This document shows, piece by piece, positions 56,997 through 64,000 of a stretch of 64,000 nucleotides of DNA. This stretch comes from Curtobacterium sp. VKM Ac-1376. Its GTDB lineage: Bacteria > Actinomycetota > Actinomycetes > Actinomycetales > Microbacteriaceae. Made by a program: the position numbers and the translations under genes. The notes under the pieces were generated by a model. That model did no database searches, was not told the DNA's origin, and saw nothing but the letters and a program-made list of their open reading frames with translations. The stretch is taken from NCBI RefSeq assembly GCF_015351025.1, contig NZ_JADKRV010000001.1:310001-374000 (forward strand). The letters are read 5' to 3'. The number at the start of each line of letters is the position of its first letter. Within the stretch, counting starts at the first letter, position 1.

Positions 56997-58141
56997 CGGG
57001 ACATCTCCTTGCGGTGACGGACGAGGAGCCAGATCAGGTACGGCGCCCCGATCACGGTGGTGATGATGCCGACCGGCACCTGCCACGGGAACGCGGATCG
57101 GGACAGCAGGTCGGCGGCGAGCACGAGCACGGCACCGAGGGTGCCGGCGAGCAGCAGGGGTGGGCGGTTCGTGCCGGCGAGCCGGAGCGCGACCTGCGGC
57201 ACGACGAACGCGACGAAGCCGACGGGGCCCGCGGCGGCGACCGCGGCGGCGGTCAGCACGACCGCGAGCGTGATGACGAGCAGCCGGTGTCGCTGGACGC
57301 TCAGGCCGACACCGGTCGCGACCTCGTCGCCGAGCTGCCCGATGCCGAGCGCGGCACTCGTCGCCAGCGCGATGGGCACCGCGACCGCGGCCACGATCAG
57401 GAGTGGCCAGACGCTCTCCCACGAGGTGCTCGACAGGCTGCCGACGAGCCACTGGGACGCCGCGGTGGCGACCGTGATCTTGGCGCGGACGAGCAGGTAG
57501 CTCGTGACGGCGTCGAGGGTCGCGCTCACCCCGATGCCGACGAGCACGAGCCGGTAGCTCTGCACCCCGCCGCGCCATCCGAGGCCGTACACGACGACCG
57601 CCGCCAGCAGGGCACCGATCGTCGCGGCGACCGGGATTCCCCCGCCGAGCACGAGCGACGACACAGCGTACGTGCCGCCGCCCAGGACGATCGCCGCGAC
57701 CGCTCCGACGCTCGCCCCCGCGGTGACGCCGATGATGTCCGGGGTGCCGAGCGGGTTGCGCGTGAAGGTCTGCGTGAGTGCGCCGGCGACGCCGAGGGTC
57801 AGGCCGACGAGTGCGCCGGTGAGCACGCGGGGCAGACGCAGGGTGGTGATGATGAAGGCGTCGGGCCCGGACTCGAGCCCGAGCAGGGAGCGCACCACGA
57901 CCCCGGGGGCGATCCACGTCGAGCCGATCGCGACCCCGATGACGACGAGCACCAGGACGGCGACGAGCGAGGCGACCGTGTACCAGAACACCCGGGGGCG
58001 CCAGGCGAGCCCGATCGGTCCGATCCGGACGCCGGCGCGGCCCGGCGTGCGGTCGACGGTGTGGGCGGGGGCGTCACCGGCCGCGCGGTCGCCGGTGGGG
58101 CCGGGGGTGTCGCCGACCGCGCGGACCGCCGCGCCGCTCAC
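56993..58141 (-). CDS. iron-siderophore ABC transporter permease (FecCD family)
   Basis: From a GTG at 58141, overlapping the previous stop, the product has 382 residues. About 45 polar residues precede nine or ten membrane helices. FecCD landmarks are LRLPRVLTGALVGLTLGVAGALTQTFTRNPLGTPDIIGVTAGAS and AAGPVGFVAFVVPQVAL, which contacts the ATPase. It pairs with the second permease to form the heterodimeric channel for ferric siderophores. Confidence 0.92.
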   Translation of the reverse strand: MSGAAVRAVGDTPGPTGDRAAGDAPAHTVDRTPGRAGVRIGPIGLAWRPRVFWYTVASLVAVLVLVVIGVAIGSTWIAPGVVVRSLLGLESGPDAFIITTLRLPRVLTGALVGLTLGVAGALTQTFTRNPLGTPDIIGVTAGASVGAVAAIVLGGGTYAVSSLVLGGGIPVAATIGALLAAVVVYGLGWRGGVQSYRLVLVGIGVSATLDAVTSYLLVRAKITVATAASQWLVGSLSSTSWESVWPLLIVAAVAVPIALATSAALGIGQLGDEVATGVGLSVQRHRLLVITLAVVLTAAAVAAAGPVGFVAFVVPQVALRLAGTNRPPLLLAGTLGAVLVLAADLLSRSAFPWQVPVGIITTVIGAPYLIWLLVRHRKEMSR

Positions 58142-59226
58142 AGCGACACCAGCGATCGGCGACGGGCCACGGCGACGAACACCGGGCCGCCGATGACGGC
58201 GAGCACGATGCCGACCTCGACCTCGGAGAACCCGCCGATCAACCGACCGATCACGTCGGCGAGCAGGACGAGCGCGGCACCGACCAGACCCGAGACCGGC
58301 AGGGTCCAGCGGTGGCCGGTGCCGACCAGGGCGCGGGCGACGTGCGGCACGGTCAGGCCGACGAACCCGATCGGACCGGCGGCCGCGGTCGCCCCGGCGG
58401 CGAGGAGCGTGATCCCGCCGAGACCGACCAGCCGCGCGACCAGCACGTTCTCGCCGAGGCCCTTCGCCAGCTCGGAGCCGAGACCGAGCGCGTCGAGTGC
58501 CCGGATGTTCAGGACCGCGAGCACCAGCCCGGCGGCCAGGAACGGCCACACCGCGGCGAGGATGTCGAGCTGACGGGCGGCGAGCGAGCCGACGACCCAC
58601 AGCCGGTACGCGTCGAGCGACTCCTGGTCGGTCAGGACGACGAACGACGTCAGTGCGGCGAGCAACGCCGAGACCGCGGCCCCGGCCAGGGCGAGCGGCA
58701 CCGGGCTCGCGGTGCCGCTGCCGGCGATGGTCACCGAGAACACCACGACACTGGCGACCAGCGCGCCGACCAGGGCGAACCACACGGTCGCGCTGGTGCT
58801 GGTCACCCCGAACACGTAGACGCCGAGGACGACCGCGAGCCCGGCACCGGACGAGACGCCGAACAGGCCGGGGTCGGCGAGCGGGTTCCGGGTGTGCCCC
58901 TGCATGAGCAGCCCGGCGATGCCGAGGGCCGCGCCGACCGCGGCGCCGATGAGCGTGCGCGGGATGCGGGAGCCCCACACGATCGCCTCGTCGGTGGTCG
59001 AGCCCGTGCGCGTCAGCCCTGCCCACACCTGGTCGATGCCGATCCGGTTGCTGCCGAGCAGCATGCTCGCGGCGGCCACCAGCACGAGGGCGACGACGAG
59101 GCCGACGATCAGCGCGACGCGTCGGCGCACCGCGGTCCGGTGGACGCCGAGGGCGCGGGAGGCGTCGGTGTCGAGGGCCTCCGGACCGGAAGCCAGGGTG
59201 GAAGAGGGGGCTGGCACGAAGATCAT
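58138..59226 (-). CDS. iron-siderophore ABC transporter permease (FecCD family)
   Basis: A 362-residue protein from the ATG at 59226 (or GTG 59217). FecCD motifs are clear: GSRIPRTLIGAAVGAALGIAGLLMQGHTRNPLADPGLFGVSSGA near 85-125, and AAGPIGFVGLTVPHVARAL near 270. It is the first gene of the leftward iron operon. Its start codon is separated from that of the divergent siderophore-interacting protein by 19 bases filled by an iron box. No ribosome binding site is present. Confidence 0.92.
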   Translation of the reverse strand: MIFVPAPSSTLASGPEALDTDASRALGVHRTAVRRRVALIVGLVVALVLVAAASMLLGSNRIGIDQVWAGLTRTGSTTDEAIVWGSRIPRTLIGAAVGAALGIAGLLMQGHTRNPLADPGLFGVSSGAGLAVVLGVYVFGVTSTSATVWFALVGALVASVVVFSVTIAGSGTASPVPLALAGAAVSALLAALTSFVVLTDQESLDAYRLWVVGSLAARQLDILAAVWPFLAAGLVLAVLNIRALDALGLGSELAKGLGENVLVARLVGLGGITLLAAGATAAAGPIGFVGLTVPHVARALVGTGHRWTLPVSGLVGAALVLLADVIGRLIGGFSEVEVGIVLAVIGGPVFVAVARRRSLVSL

Positions 59227-59227
59227 C

Positions 59228-59246
59228 TTAGGTTAGCCTTGCCTCA
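59228..59246. promoter_or_regulatory. iron box shared by divergent siderophore genes
   Basis: TTAGGTTAGCCTTGCCTCA matches the DtxR/IdeR consensus, perfect in the left half. It fills the gap between the permease start (59226) and the SIP start (59246). -10-like TAGCCT (59234-59239) falls inside it for the rightward gene. One repressor bound here would block both transcripts. Confidence 0.88.
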
Positions 59247-60076
59247 TGGCGAAGACCCCGCGGCTCCTGCCGACGAACCCCCGGCTCTTCCGCGCCCGTG
59301 TCCTGCGGACCGAGCGGGTGACCCCTTCGATGCAGCGCGTCACCGTCACCGGCGACGATCTGCACGAGTTCGGGTACCTCGGGTTCGACCACTGGTTCCG
59401 CCTGTTCGTCCAGCGCCCCGACCAGGACGCCTTCCGGATGCCCGACCTGGACGGCAAGAAGTGGTGGCCGACGTTCCTCGGCATCCCCGAGGCCACCCGC
59501 CCGCACTGCGCGAACTACACGGTCGCCGCGTACCGCCTGCTCGCGGACGGCACCGCGGAGCTCGACATCGACTTCGTGGTGCACCTTGACCACCGTGGCG
59601 AGCTCGAGGGCCGCGCCGCCATCTGGGCCTGCGCCGCCCGCCCCGGCGACGAGCTCGCGATGCTCGACCAGGGCTGCATCTTCGACGTGCCCGACGGCAC
59701 CAGCGAGGTCGTCGTCGCCGCCGAGGAGACCGGACTGCCCGGCGTGGTCGGCATCGCCGCGTCGCTGCCCCGCGACACCGTCGGCCGCATCATCCAAGAG
59801 GTCCCGACCGCCGCCGACATCCGCGACCTCGACGCCCCGGCCGGCGTGCAGGTGACGTGGATCGTGCGCCAGCCGGGTACGGTCCCCGGCAGCGGGGCAC
59901 TCGCCGAGCTGCAGCGGCACGTGCCGTCCGACGACAGGGGCTACGCGTTCGTGGTCGGTGAGTCCCGGCTCGCCACCGAGGGGCGCCGCCACCTGCACCG
60001 CGCTGGCCTGCCGAAGTCGCGGATCACGTTCTCGGGCTTCTGGAAGCACGAGGCGAAGGTCTCCGTCCCCGCCTGA
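59246..60076 (+). CDS. siderophore-interacting protein (ferric-siderophore reductase)
   Basis: A 276-residue protein. The FAD-binding barrel has RVTPSMQRVTVTGDDL near 26-41 and NYTVAAYRL near 91. The nucleotide-binding part ends with the GEEG-like core VVGESRLATEGRRHLHRA and the C-terminal SFW-type GFWKHEAK. The enzyme uses NAD(P)H/FAD to reduce iron and release it from the siderophore in the cytoplasm, completing the import path set by the adjacent ABC transporter. Confidence 0.92.
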   Translation: MAKTPRLLPTNPRLFRARVLRTERVTPSMQRVTVTGDDLHEFGYLGFDHWFRLFVQRPDQDAFRMPDLDGKKWWPTFLGIPEATRPHCANYTVAAYRLLADGTAELDIDFVVHLDHRGELEGRAAIWACAARPGDELAMLDQGCIFDVPDGTSEVVVAAEETGLPGVVGIAASLPRDTVGRIIQEVPTAADIRDLDAPAGVQVTWIVRQPGTVPGSGALAELQRHVPSDDRGYAFVVGESRLATEGRRHLHRAGLPKSRITFSGFWKHEAKVSVPA

Positions 60077-60175
60077 CCCGCGCCCGTTCCTTCCCATGGC
60101 GACGCCCGGTTCCGCCAGGTACGCCCGGTTCCGCCCGGTCAGACCAGCCGCGCCGCGCCACGTGACGCAACAACG

Positions 60176-60223
60176 GACGGACGGGAGGCCCGGTGCCAGC
60201 TGGCACCGGGCCTCCCGTCCGTC
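60176..60223. terminator. 48-bp perfect palindrome between convergent genes
   Basis: Bases 60176-60199 pair perfectly with 60200-60223 with no spacer. It lies between the rightward SIP gene and the leftward sugar permease gene and could end both transcripts. It shares the stem block GGAGGCCCGGTGCC with 44417-44463. Confidence 0.85.
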
Positions 60224-60234
60224 GTGGGGTCGCG

Positions 60235-61149
60235 TCAGCCCTTGAGGCCGGAACCCGTCACGCCCTCCACGATCTGCCGCTGGAAGATCAGGTAGAGGAT
60301 GATCAGCGGCAGCGCCGCGAGGATCGCACCGGCCTGGATGTCGGCGTAGCGCTGGCCGAAGCTGCCCTGCACCGTGGCGAGCCCGACCGGGATCGTCATG
60401 AGGTCCGGGTTCGACAGCACGAACAGCGGCAGCAGCAGGTTGTTCCAGACCCCGACGAAGGTCAGGATCGTCACCGCCGCGATCACCGGACGCGACAGCG
60501 GCAGGATGACGGACCAGTAGATCTTCCAGATGCCGGCGCCGTCGATGCGTGCCGCCTCCTCCAGCTCCTTCGGGATGCCGTCGAAGAACTGCTTGAAGAT
60601 GAACACCGCGATCACGGCGGGCACCTGCGGGAAGATCACCGACCAGTAGGTGTTGAGCAGGCCGACGGCGTTGAGCTCCTGGAAGATCGGGATGATCAGC
60701 ACCTGGGTCGGGATCATGATCCCGAGGATGATCAGCAGGAACGCGATGTTGCGGCCGCGGAACACGAGCCGGGACAGCGCGAACGCCGCCATCGACGCGA
60801 ACAGCACGGTGAGCACGGCGGTGACGACGCTCGTGATGGCGCTGGCGAGGTACCAGTTCCAGATGTCGCCCGCCTGGAACAGCGACGAGTACGAGTGCAG
60901 CGTCGGGTTCCAGTTCGACAGGATCGCGTTCGCGCCGAGGGCGGCGACGCCGTTGTCGGACAGTGACGTCTTCAGGGCGAACACGCTCGGGATGAGCCAG
61001 ATGATCGCGAACACCGTCAGGACGATCCCCGACGCGATCGTGAAGCCGCGCCCACTGACGCCGATCTTCGCGGCGCTCGTGGGAGCGGCCGAGGAGACGC
61101 CGGTGCGGAGCTTGCCGCGGCCGGTGGTGATGCTCTCGGTGGCGGTCAT
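60235..61149 (-). CDS. carbohydrate ABC transporter permease (MalG family)
   Basis: A 304-residue protein with six membrane helices. The binding-protein-dependent transport motif EAARIDGAGIWKIYWSVILPLSRP (EAA loop, near 192-215) is complete, as is the conserved C-terminal VEGVTGSGLKG. It starts one base after the stop of the partner permease, so the two form the transmembrane pair. No ATP-binding gene follows; an orphan MsiK-type ATPase encoded elsewhere probably powers it, as in many actinobacteria. Confidence 0.92.
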   Translation of the reverse strand: MTATESITTGRGKLRTGVSSAAPTSAAKIGVSGRGFTIASGIVLTVFAIIWLIPSVFALKTSLSDNGVAALGANAILSNWNPTLHSYSSLFQAGDIWNWYLASAITSVVTAVLTVLFASMAAFALSRLVFRGRNIAFLLIILGIMIPTQVLIIPIFQELNAVGLLNTYWSVIFPQVPAVIAVFIFKQFFDGIPKELEEAARIDGAGIWKIYWSVILPLSRPVIAAVTILTFVGVWNNLLLPLFVLSNPDLMTIPVGLATVQGSFGQRYADIQAGAILAALPLIILYLIFQRQIVEGVTGSGLKG

Positions 61150-61150
61150 G

Positions 61151-62122
61151 TCAGGCCCCGATCTCTCGCTTGGCGGCAGCGCGCTCGACGAGCTGCCGGA
61201 TGACCGCGATCGCCACGATCACGATGAACAGGAGGACCGACGCGGCCGATGCGGCACCGAGCCGGTTGTCGGTGAAGCCGACGCCGGTGATGAGCTGCAG
61301 CGAGACCTGGGTGGAGATGCCCGGGCCGCCGTTCGTCATCAGGTAGACCTGGTCGAAGATCTTCAGGCTCGCGATGATCTGCAGCAGGATGACCAGCGTC
61401 GTCGTGCGGCCGAGCAGGGGGAGCGTGATCGACTTGATCTGCTGCCAGTTCGACGCGCCGTCGACCGCAGCGGCCTCGTACAGCTCGCGCGGGATCTCCT
61501 GCAGACCGGCCAGGTAGAGCACGAAGTTGAAGCCGAGCGTCCACCACACGGTGGCGATCGCGACACCGATCATGGCCGTGTTCGGGCTCGACAGCATGCC
61601 GGAGCCCGGGGTCATGCCGATCGCCGACTGCAGGCTCGCCCACAGGCCGGTGGCCGGCGTGAAGATGAACACCCAGATCAGCGAGATGGTCGCCGACGGC
61701 AGGATGAACGGCAGGAAGAACGCAAGTCGGAAGAACCACTGACCGCGGTTCATCCGGTTGGTCAGCACGGCGAAGATGAACGCCAGGATGACGAGCGGCG
61801 GAGTCGTGTAGAGCGTGAACTGCAGGGTGTGCCAGAGCGACGACCAGAAGTCGGACCGCCCGAGCATCTCGGCGTAGTTCGCGAACCCGGCGAAGCTGCC
61901 GAGCCCGGTGCGGACCGTCGACGTGTTGAAGAAGCTCGTGACGATCATCCAGACCGTCGGGCCGAGCAGGAAGGCCACGTAGAACAGGCCGAAGGGGGCG
62001 AGGAACAGCCAGCCGCTGCGGCCCTGGCCGCTGCTGAGACTGTTCCGGTACGTACGGTTCCGGCGAAGACGCGGCGCGCTGGCCGCGTCGGTCGGCCGGT
62101 CGAGGACAGGTGCTGTGGTCAC
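61151..62122 (-). CDS. carbohydrate ABC transporter permease (MalF family)
   Basis: A 323-residue protein from a GTG at 62122. A basic N-terminus is followed by six membrane helices (GWLFLAPFGLFYVAFLLGPTVWMI is the first), with the EAA loop ELYEAAAVDGASNWQQIKSITLPLLG near 215-240. It is encoded between the binding protein and the second permease in the order usual for sugar importers of the CUT1 class. Confidence 0.92.
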   Translation of the reverse strand: MTTAPVLDRPTDAASAPRLRRNRTYRNSLSSGQGRSGWLFLAPFGLFYVAFLLGPTVWMIVTSFFNTSTVRTGLGSFAGFANYAEMLGRSDFWSSLWHTLQFTLYTTPPLVILAFIFAVLTNRMNRGQWFFRLAFFLPFILPSATISLIWVFIFTPATGLWASLQSAIGMTPGSGMLSSPNTAMIGVAIATVWWTLGFNFVLYLAGLQEIPRELYEAAAVDGASNWQQIKSITLPLLGRTTTLVILLQIIASLKIFDQVYLMTNGGPGISTQVSLQLITGVGFTDNRLGAASAASVLLFIVIVAIAVIRQLVERAAAKREIGA

Positions 62123-62163
62123 GTCATCGTGCCTTTCGCGCGGTGTTCACGGCGGTCGCGTGC

Positions 62164-62199
62164 CTGGTGCTGGTGCTGGTGCCGGTGCTGGTGATGGTG
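62164..62199. repeat. hexamer tandem repeat between transporter genes
   Basis: Six units of CTGGTG or one-base variants (CTGGTG three times, CCGGTG, CTGGTG, ATGGTG) lie in the 99-base gap between the binding protein and permease genes. Simple-sequence DNA; may vary in copy number. No function assigned. Confidence 0.7.
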
Positions 62200-62221
62200 C
62201 GCCGGCCGGTCACGTGCCGGG

Positions 62222-63577
62222 TCACAGGGGGCTCGGGGTGTTGAGGTACGTCGCGAGCTGCGACTTGATGGCACGGAGCGCCTGCGCGGGGGACGAGCTG
62301 CCCTGCTGCACGAGGGCGAGCTGCGCGCCCACCGTGCCCTCGAAGGTCGACCCGGAACCGCCGTACCAGGCGGCGTCGTCGAACACGGCGGTCTCAGCAG
62401 CGGCCGCGTAGTTCGACTGCGGCTTGAGGTCCCGGTACTGCGTGCTGTCGAACGTCGGCATGTACGCCGGCACGTGTCCGCCCTCGGCCCAGGTCAGGCT
62501 CTGCTCGAGCATCTGCTTGATGAAGAGCAGGTGCTGCTTGCGCTGCTCGGGCGTGCGGGCCTTCTTCGGCAGGATGAACGTGTGCGAGTCCGCCTGGGTC
62601 GCCGGCTTGTCGTAGAGCTGGGGGATCGGCGCCATGCCGAACTTCAGCCCCTTGATCGACTGTGCGGTGCTGATCTCCCACTCGCCCTGCATGAAGAAGC
62701 CGGCCTTGCCGTCGAACATGAGCGACTGCGCGGTGGCGTAGTCGAGGGCCTTGTTCAGCCAGCCCTCCTTCACCCACTTCTGGGTGCGGCTCGTGACCTC
62801 GTTGTAGGCGTCCTCGTTCACGGTGAGCTCGGCGCCGCCCTTGCTGAGGAACGGGGTCGCGTCCTTGAGCTGGTTGTACATCGTCCAGAAGAAGCGCCAC
62901 GGGGTGGCGGTCTCCGGCACGACGTTCGCGACGTTGAGGGCTGTGCCGCCGGTGACCTTCGAGACCGCGGCGAGGGCACGCTCGAAGGTGTCCATGCCGG
63001 ACAGGTCCTTGAGGTTGCCGTCGCTGTCGAGCAGGCCGGCCTTCTTGCAGACGTCGACGTTGTAGAAGAGGACGAAGGGGTGGGTGTCGAGCGGGATCGC
63101 GATGTTGTTGCCGTCGGTCTTCTGCGCCGCCCAGGCCTTCTGGTTGAAGTCGGCCGCACTCAGGCCGACGCTCGCCAGGTCGTCCGAGGTGATCGGGTCG
63201 AGCAGGTCACCGTCCCAGAGCGGCTTCGCACGGGTCAGGTGCGCGATCGCGACGTCCGGTGGCTTGTTGCCGACGGTCGCCAGTGTCAGCTTCGAGTAGT
63301 ACGGGTTGCCCCACGCGAACGTGGTGCCCTGCAGTGCACTCGAACCGCCGTGCTGCTTCGCGTAGCCGTCCTCCATCGCCTGCATGCGGACGCCGTCGCC
63401 GCCGCCGAAGAGGTTCCAGAAGACGAGCGTCTCGGGATTGAGGGCGCTGCCGGCGAGACCGGCGGCGAGCGGACTCGAGCAGGCGGCGAGCGGCAGGACC
63501 GTCGCAGCCGCCGCGCCGGCGGCGAGGAAGCCGCGGCGCGAGAGCCGCGACGCGGGTGTTGCGGGTGGGATCGGCAT
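62222..63577 (-). CDS. sugar-binding lipoprotein of ABC importer
   Basis: A 451-residue protein from the ATG at 63577. It has a twin-arginine-like signal (SRRGFLAAG, residues 13-21) ending in the lipobox LPLAAC (Cys33). The rest fits the extracellular solute-binding family 1 fold, with VFWNLFGGGDG at the start, DTHPFVLFYNVDV near 150, and GKAGFFMQGEWEIS near 285 (typical of sugar-binding proteins). The divergent arabinofuranosidase gene and shared operators suggest arabino-oligosaccharides as the cargo. Confidence 0.9.
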   Translation of the reverse strand: MPIPPATPASRLSRRGFLAAGAAAATVLPLAACSSPLAAGLAGSALNPETLVFWNLFGGGDGVRMQAMEDGYAKQHGGSSALQGTTFAWGNPYYSKLTLATVGNKPPDVAIAHLTRAKPLWDGDLLDPITSDDLASVGLSAADFNQKAWAAQKTDGNNIAIPLDTHPFVLFYNVDVCKKAGLLDSDGNLKDLSGMDTFERALAAVSKVTGGTALNVANVVPETATPWRFFWTMYNQLKDATPFLSKGGAELTVNEDAYNEVTSRTQKWVKEGWLNKALDYATAQSLMFDGKAGFFMQGEWEISTAQSIKGLKFGMAPIPQLYDKPATQADSHTFILPKKARTPEQRKQHLLFIKQMLEQSLTWAEGGHVPAYMPTFDSTQYRDLKPQSNYAAAAETAVFDDAAWYGGSGSTFEGTVGAQLALVQQGSSSPAQALRAIKSQLATYLNTPSPL

Positions 63578-63674
63578 GGCATCACTCCATCGGGATGGGC
63601 CGGGCTCGGGAACAGGGTCGGTGCTCCCGCCGGGGCATCGCTGCTCCGGACACGGAGCGGTCTTCGGGTGCTCC

Positions 63675-63767
63675 GTGAGCGCTCACATTAGCGCCCGCTC
63701 CGATCATCCGCCACCCCTTTCGCGTCGGCGGCGAACCCGGTAGCGTTTCTGGCAGGTGAGCGCTCAC
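63675..63767. promoter_or_regulatory. two identical LacI-type operators in the divergent promoter
   Basis: GTGAGCGCTCAC, a perfect 12-bp palindrome with central CG typical of LacI/GalR operators, occurs at 63675-63686 and 63756-63767, 81 bases apart. One lies near each divergent gene, so a single regulator probably controls transporter and arabinofuranosidase together, perhaps by looping. The regulator gene is not in the window. Confidence 0.82.
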
Positions 63768-63851
63768 TTTCGTGACGGCCCGCTTCGGTACCCGGAGTGT
63801 TCCCCGCCCCGCTCCCCGCACGAACCGCACTGCCACGATCGAAGGAGATCC

Positions 63852-64000
63852 ATGCCCCGCACACACCTCGTCCTCGACGCCGCGTTCACCGTGGGGCCGG
63901 TGCGACGTCGCCTGTTCGGCGGGTTCGTCGAGCACCTCGGCCGCCATGTCTACGACGGCATCCACGAGCCCGCACACGAGACCGCCGACGAACACGGCTT
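63852..64000 (+). CDS. alpha-L-arabinofuranosidase (GH51), N-terminal part
   Basis: An ATG at 63852 with AAGGAG five bases upstream; the frame is open to the window end, so only 49 residues are visible. The sequence FTVGPVRRRLFGGFVEHLGRHVYDGIHEPAHETADEHG is characteristic of the N-terminus of GH51 arabinofuranosidases (RRLFGxFxEHLGRxVYxGI). The enzyme would release arabinose from imported oligosaccharides in the cytoplasm, which fits the divergent importer. Confidence 0.88.
   Translation, partial: MPRTHLVLDAAFTVGPVRRRLFGGFVEHLGRHVYDGIHEPAHETADEHG

Noticed and set aside
62164..62199. The CTGGTG tandem repeat as a regulatory or iteron element.
   Set aside because: Simple-sequence composition with one-base variants and no symmetry; kept only as a repeat.

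Overview
The window is high-GC (about 70%) actinobacterial chromosomal DNA. Strong G/C bias at third codon positions, leaderless-looking iron genes, a MoxR/DUF58/transglutaminase cluster, an LAxTG-type surface protein and a GH51 arabinofuranosidase locus all fit the Microbacteriaceae. Curtobacterium or a relative is my best guess, but the genus is inferred from gene style, not proven.

Layout. 1-4147: the end of a moxR gene, a DUF58 gene and a membrane transglutaminase gene form one overlapping unit. 4276-10032: TetR and TRIC-channel genes, then the efeUOB iron importer behind a DtxR/IdeR-type iron box. 10354-19134: a sortase-type surface 5'-nucleotidase, a pyruvate oxidase, a sugar isomerase/oxidoreductase pair, glucose-6-phosphate dehydrogenase and a dienelactone-hydrolase-like protein. 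19255-19327: tRNA-Arg(ACG). 19294-37018: a prophage integrated into the 3' end of that tRNA. 37135-52751: metabolic and regulatory genes, including a carboxyethylornithine-synthase-like enzyme, an OafA-type acyltransferase, an OYE reductase with a MarR/OhrR regulator, a TetR/MMPL exporter pair, a mannitol dehydrogenase, and a divergent MarR/quinone oxidoreductase pair. 52936-60076: a class A penicillin-binding protein, then a ferric-siderophore ABC transporter and a siderophore-interacting protein with two more iron boxes. 60235-64000: a sugar ABC importer divergent from an arabinofuranosidase, sharing two identical LacI-type operators.

The prophage is the most interesting part. It is a 17,689-bp temperate siphovirus genome that looks complete: repressor, early DNA-binding proteins, replication protein with an iteron cluster, HNH protein, terminases, portal, protease-capsid fusion, connectors, tail genes with a frameshifted chaperone, tape measure, lysis cassette, SGNH tail protein and integrase. 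Its 36-bp attachment core forms the last codons of the repressor gene. In the lysogen the repressor stops at the attL junction, at residue 109. Rebuilding attP by joining the attR-side phage flank to the core turns that stop into Trp and adds eight residues ending in Ala-Ala. The integrase gene would then follow directly on the same strand. This is the geometry of integration-dependent immunity known from mycobacteriophages such as BPs, here in a very small phage of a different host group.

Other system-level points: three iron boxes lie within a few bases of start codons and control two iron-uptake systems. One of them fills the whole 19-bp gap between two divergent genes. MarR-family loci carry clear palindromic operators. 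Several convergent or operon-end gaps hold related long palindromes that look like one dispersed terminator family.
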